Assembly: GCA_044225795.1 (NCBI GenBank)
Contig: JBGAIF010000001.1
Span: forward strand, 930,001-994,000
Length of the DNA: 64,000 bases
From: Nemorincola sp044225795
GTDB lineage: Bacteria; Bacteroidota; Bacteroidia; Chitinophagales; Chitinophagaceae
Reading direction: 5' to 3'
In this document: piece by piece, positions 61,809 to 64,000 of the stretch
How positions within the stretch are numbered: position 1 is the stretch's first letter
Layout: every line of letters starts with the position of its first letter
Translations under genes and position numbers: made by a program
The notes under the pieces: model-generated
What the model saw: only the letters and a program-made list of their open reading frames with translations
Told to the model about the DNA's origin: nothing
The model's database searches: none

Positions 61809-62315
61809 ATGAACTCTCCATTTGCCAATATATTTACCTCCGTCCAGCAACGCATAGCTGCAGAAGTGACGGCTGTCAGTTTTATAGACCAGGACCTGGG
61901 CCAGTTAAGAGCGGGCATACGCCCGCCGGTGTCATGGCCCTGTGTGCTCATCGACTTTGAGGATTTCACATTTTCCGATCTCGGGGAAAATGTGCAGATA
62001 GCAACAGGTACCGTAGTGCTGCGCCTCGGCTTTGCGCCATACAGTGGCACTTCGCAGCTTACGCCCACACAATGGCAGCAACTGGCCCTCGGTTATTATG
62101 ATATTGAATGGTCGCTGCATAAGGCCATGCAAGGCTGGTCGCCGGGCAGCAGTTATGGCGCACTTTGCCGCACAGACGCGACCACACAAAAGAGGAACGA
62201 TAACTACCGTGTCCGCGAGATACGCTACAGCATCTCCTTCGACGATTATAGCACCAGGCATACATTGCAGTATGTACCCGCTACGTTGGTGGTAACTGAT
62301 GAAATAAACCTGTGA
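61809..62315 (+). CDS. Phage tail-terminator/neck-like protein
   Basis: 168 residues: NIFTSVQQRIAAEV opening, then CVLIDFEDFTFSDLGENVQI and TVVLRLGFAPY, with a later REIRYSISFDDYS strand. The alpha-beta pattern (helix, then strands with a small-molecule-free core) is that of tail terminator/minor tail proteins (gpU, Mu gp37-like). This is a fold-level guess. It begins 49 bp after the portal gene, so it belongs to the same transcript. Confidence 0.7.
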   Translation: MNSPFANIFTSVQQRIAAEVTAVSFIDQDLGQLRAGIRPPVSWPCVLIDFEDFTFSDLGENVQIATGTVVLRLGFAPYSGTSQLTPTQWQQLALGYYDIEWSLHKAMQGWSPGSSYGALCRTDATTQKRNDNYRVREIRYSISFDDYSTRHTLQYVPATLVVTDEINL

Positions 62316-62325
62316 TCTTGGTGGG

Positions 62326-62634
62326 CTACCATCTCAGGTGCGCCCACCGGTTCTGGAAGTAGGAGGTAGTAGGGGCCTGTTGTTTCAGGTGTTGTACGTA
62401 GGCCGCATGTTCGCGTATGATATTGCATACCGTATTCGGCGACAGGTAAAACTCATTCACCAGCGATCTTACGGTGTCTTCAAAACATTTATGTTTCACC
62501 TGTCCATAATAATAGAACCTCGCTGACAGGCATTCGTTACGTTTACGAAGCAGCGCATTGTTCCTTCCTTTTTGCAGGGTGTTTGTCAGCCCCGGTTCTT
62601 TGATGATCTCCTTATATATCCGTTGTCCGCGCAT
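62326..62634 (-). CDS. Small HTH-like phage-associated protein
   Basis: 102 residues from the ATG at 62634. Basic N-terminus (MRGQRIYKEIIKEPG, KGRNNALLRKRNECLSARFYYY) and a helix-turn-helix-like segment FEDTVRSLVNEFYLSPNTVCNIIREHA (~55-80). I recall similar small proteins in Bacteroidota Mu-like prophages, but no function. It converges on the tail-like gene and marks the right edge of the segment. Confidence 0.6.
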   Translation of the reverse strand: MRGQRIYKEIIKEPGLTNTLQKGRNNALLRKRNECLSARFYYYGQVKHKCFEDTVRSLVNEFYLSPNTVCNIIREHAAYVQHLKQQAPTTSYFQNRWAHLRW

Positions 62635-62799
62635 AAAAATCAATTACGCCGCAAACGTAGAATTTTAGTGAACACGGATTTCTGCAAGATATCAACAAAA
62701 ATGAGGGGTTATTTCGCTGTAAAGCAATACGGTAGCCATATAGCGGCTAAAATACTTTGTGGATATGTTTCCGGTCAAGGAGAAAAAAGCAGGTTATGG

Positions 62800-63846
62800 T
62801 TAGTTACTACCGGCCGCCGCCGCCGCTTTTTCAGCCGCAAGTACTTTCTCCCACTTCCACGCGGTATCCATCATATCATCCAGGCCATATTTGGTTTCCC
62901 AGCCAAGCAGTGATTTTGCACGGTTGTTATTGGCAAATACCTCTACAACATCTCCCGGACGGCGTGGCGCTATCCTGTAATTAAGCTTTTCACCAGATAC
63001 CTTTTCGAACGCGTTGATGAGCTCCAGTACGGTTACTCCATTTCCGGTTCCCAGGTTAAATACCTCGCAATTCGCTTTATTCCGGTCTTCTATGATATAC
63101 TGTAGCGCGCGTGTATGGGCGTTGGCAATATCACAAACATGAATATAGTCGCGTACGCAGGAGCCATCACGGGTATGATAGTCGTTGCCAAACACATTCA
63201 TTTCCTTGCGGCGTCCGATAGCTGTTTGGGTAATTACCGGGACAACATTTTCCGGCATCTCCTGGAACTCGCCGATAAAACCCGACTGGTGAGCGCCAAC
63301 CGGATTGAAATACCGGAGTAGTATGGTATTGAAGTCTTTATGAAGATTCGTAAAATCACGGCATATGGCTTCGCCCATCACCTTGGTACGGGCATATGGC
63401 GACTCCGGTTCCGCAAATTCAGCCTCTTCAGATACCGGCAAAGTTTTTGCATTACCATATACAGAGCAGGAAGAGGAGAACACAAAATTATCTACATCAA
63501 AATCTTCCGCGCACTGCAGGATATTGATCAGGGAGTTCAGGTTGTTGCGGAAATACATCAGGGGCTCATGTACAGATTCCGGCACAGACTTATACGCCGC
63601 AAAGTGTATCACACCAACGATGTCGGGGTTTTCGAGAAATATGGCCTCAGTGTCGTCGAGGTTGCAGAGATCTACTTTGTAATTCTTTACCGGGCGTCCT
63701 ACTATCTTCTCTATACCTTTCATCATCTTCAGCGATCCTTTTGACAGGTCATCAACCGAGATAACATCAAACCCGTTCTGTATCAGGTCCACTATAGTAT
63801 GGCCGCCTATGTAGCCACATCCGCCTGTCACCAGTATCTTCTGCAT
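62800..63846 (-). CDS. galE: UDP-glucose 4-epimerase
   Basis: 348-residue extended SDR converting UDP-glucose and UDP-galactose. Rossmann motif VTGGCGYIGGHT (6-17), Ser in SSSCSVYG (~125), catalytic Tyr-Lys in ESPYARTKVMGE (~149-153), RYFNPVGAHQSG and the CVRDYIHVCDIANAH segment (~240) are all present. Provides precursors for surface glycans. Starts at ATG 63846; a -7 box TATATTTG lies 20 bp upstream with TTG 22 bp before it. Confidence 0.96.
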   Translation of the reverse strand: MQKILVTGGCGYIGGHTIVDLIQNGFDVISVDDLSKGSLKMMKGIEKIVGRPVKNYKVDLCNLDDTEAIFLENPDIVGVIHFAAYKSVPESVHEPLMYFRNNLNSLINILQCAEDFDVDNFVFSSSCSVYGNAKTLPVSEEAEFAEPESPYARTKVMGEAICRDFTNLHKDFNTILLRYFNPVGAHQSGFIGEFQEMPENVVPVITQTAIGRRKEMNVFGNDYHTRDGSCVRDYIHVCDIANAHTRALQYIIEDRNKANCEVFNLGTGNGVTVLELINAFEKVSGEKLNYRIAPRRPGDVVEVFANNNRAKSLLGWETKYGLDDMMDTAWKWEKVLAAEKAAAAAGSN

Positions 63847-63865
63847 ATACTATTGTTTGTTATTG

Positions 63866-63873
63866 CAAATATA
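63866..63873 (-). promoter_or_regulatory. -7 element TATATTTG of galE
   Basis: Consensus -7 box on the minus strand 19 bp before the ATG, with a TTG 22 bp further up. Confidence 0.55.
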
Positions 63874-63936
63874 TGGGAATTGAAAAGGCAAAAGTCAAAA
63901 CCGGCCATCAAAATAAGGGACGGAACCGCCGGGCTG

Positions 63937-64000
63937 TTACCTGACCTGTTGCATATCCACCAGGTTTTTGTAGATACCGTTCTTTTCGATGAGGCCCGCA
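63937..64000 (-). CDS. C-terminal end of an MsbA-like ABC transporter, truncated by the window
   Basis: Reading from the window edge on the minus strand, the last 20 codons are GLIEKNGIYKNLVDMQQVR then TAA at 63937-63939. The pattern (H)xxL(I/M)xxxGxYxxLxxxQ is the usual end of ABC exporter ATPase domains such as MsbA and related lipid/drug exporters. Only the tail is visible, so the substrate is unknown. Confidence 0.6.
   Translation of the reverse strand, partial: AGLIEKNGIYKNLVDMQQVR

Noticed and set aside
1..64000. tRNA or rRNA genes
   Set aside because: I looked through the intergenic regions for cloverleaf arms and rRNA signatures and saw none; a covariance-model scan would be decisive.

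Overview
The window is a stretch of a Bacteroidota chromosome, most likely class Chitinophagia or a close relative. This is an inference from gene content and signals. The content includes a giant PKD-repeat surface protein with a gliding-motility/type IX secretion C-terminal domain next to a PorP/SprF-family protein, single-chain glycyl-tRNA synthetase, DUF4476 and CarboxypepD_reg-like secreted proteins, and a long B12-dependent ribonucleotide reductase. Many start codons are preceded by the Bacteroidota -7 promoter element TAnnTTTG. Shine-Dalgarno sequences are mostly absent.

Layout. 1-3.9 kb: end of an RND drug-efflux pump and its TolC-like outer membrane factor. 3.9-10 kb (minus): fatty acid hydroxylase, MMPL-type lipid exporter, a secreted carboxypeptidase-regulatory-like protein and ComEC. 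10-19.3 kb: small secreted protein, PcrA helicase, convergent VanZ/GcvH pair, AT3-SGNH acyltransferase, NrdJ. 19.3-21 kb: a tandem array of REP-like palindromes directly upstream of a REP-associated/IS200-like transposase, then a GNAT acetyltransferase. 21-30.3 kb: housekeeping and envelope genes (DUF4476, Omp85-like barrel, DUF2400, GlyRS, OmpR-type regulator, ArfB), then a Fic-type toxin-antitoxin pair of the mobile mystery protein A/B type with a four-copy operator. 30.3-42.8 kb: RadA, a possible short RNA, M3 peptidase, a lipoprotein, the type IX surface protein/PorP pair, PheS and an extended SDR. 43-55.6 kb: Rho, two membrane-glycan glycosyltransferases, a cystathionine synthase/lyase, an NtrC-like regulator without a DNA-binding domain, pirin, a YjdI-CDGSH fusion, a CoA-pyrophosphatase-type Nudix protein and fused isobutyryl-CoA mutase IcmF. 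56.4-62.6 kb: a reduced Mu-like prophage segment (small and large terminase, DUF1320, DUF935 portal, a tail/neck-like protein) with two host-like accessory genes that carry their own Bacteroidota promoters, and a second array of the same REP family abutting the terminase start. 62.8-64 kb: GalE and the last codons of an MsbA-like ABC transporter.

The most notable observations are these. (1) The Fic module: its HTH partner carries a class-I-type Fic inhibitory motif, the toxin has Asn in place of the acidic residue of the Fic motif, and four copies of one operator surround the promoter. (2) A REP/RAYT system has two arrays 37 kb apart, one fused in register to the start codon of a phage terminase gene. 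(3) A compact promoter-to-terminator unit in the radA/pepF gap could be a ~60-nt RNA. (4) In several housekeeping genes the promoter abuts the start codon, which predicts leaderless mRNAs.
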